Assembly: GCA_018644935.1 (NCBI GenBank)
Contig: JABGPL010000047.1
Location: 1 to 32,608, forward strand
Direction: 5' to 3'
Length of the DNA stretch: 32,608 nt
Source: Calditrichota bacterium
Lineage (GTDB): Bacteria > Electryoneota > AABM5-125-24 > Hatepunaeales > Hatepunaeaceae
The notes beneath the pieces are model-generated. The model worked only from the letters and a program-made list of their open reading frames with translations, made no database searches and had not been told where the DNA came from. This document shows, one piece after another, positions 32,607 to 32,608 of this stretch (position 1 is the stretch's first letter; each line of letters opens with the position of its first letter). Position numbers and translations under genes: made by a program.

Positions 32607-32608
32607 AG

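Overview
The window reads as chromosome of an uncultured bacterium of the FCB superphylum. The main reason is that three unrelated secreted proteins end in the same type A (Por/T9SS-like, FlgD-like) C-terminal sorting domain with a YPNPFN or FPNPFN signature, and that choice-of-anchor-D / SNDP Ig-like modules, LVIVD repeats and carboxypeptidase-regulatory-like domains abound. This style is common in Calditrichota, Electryoneota, Zixibacteria and Cloacimonadota relatives. The phylum cannot be fixed from sequence reading alone.

Layout. 1-580: last gene of an operon, a four-cluster ferredoxin, followed by a strong terminator. 580-2230: a short secreted protein of unknown role and a RAYT (REP-associated tyrosine transposase) gene surrounded and invaded by its own REP palindromes. 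2476-5012: an MFS exporter and an AraC/GyrI-like regulator, separated by a MITE-like inverted repeat. 5013-7704: palindromic repeats, a secreted PHB-depolymerase-like esterase on the minus strand, and a DUF6326-type membrane protein. 7905-11205: a GAF-type sigma-54 activator on the minus strand, divergent from a secreted four-repeat carboxypeptidase-regulatory-like protein; the gap between them holds a near-consensus -24/-12 promoter and three upstream direct repeats. 11719-17150: an apparent operon of a very large soluble-adenylyl-cyclase-like protein (two cyclase domains, STAND-type NTPase, TPRs) and a second sigma-54 activator with an N-terminal cyclic-nucleotide-binding-like domain. 17582-31876: one 14.3-kb gene for a secreted protein of about 4764 residues, preceded by a -24/-12-like site and a tandem TGTAACC repeat. 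31877-32608: host DNA ends in a 43-bp 3' fragment of a tRNA-Pro gene (minus strand), followed by the C-terminus of a tyrosine recombinase: the edge of an integrated element that continues past the window.

How it fits together. The unifying theme is sigma-54 control of exported surface proteins. Two enhancer-binding activators each sit next to a type-A-sorted secreted protein that has a plausible -24/-12 promoter. In the second case the activator has a cNMP-type sensor fold and is encoded 17 nt after a two-domain cyclase with an NTPase and TPR tail. The sequence therefore suggests a local circuit: signal -> cyclase/STAND protein -> nucleotide or protein contact -> CNBD sigma-54 activator -> giant surface protein. 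This circuit is an inference. Two binding-site substitutions noted below could mean that the ligand is not classical cAMP or that coupling is by protein contact.
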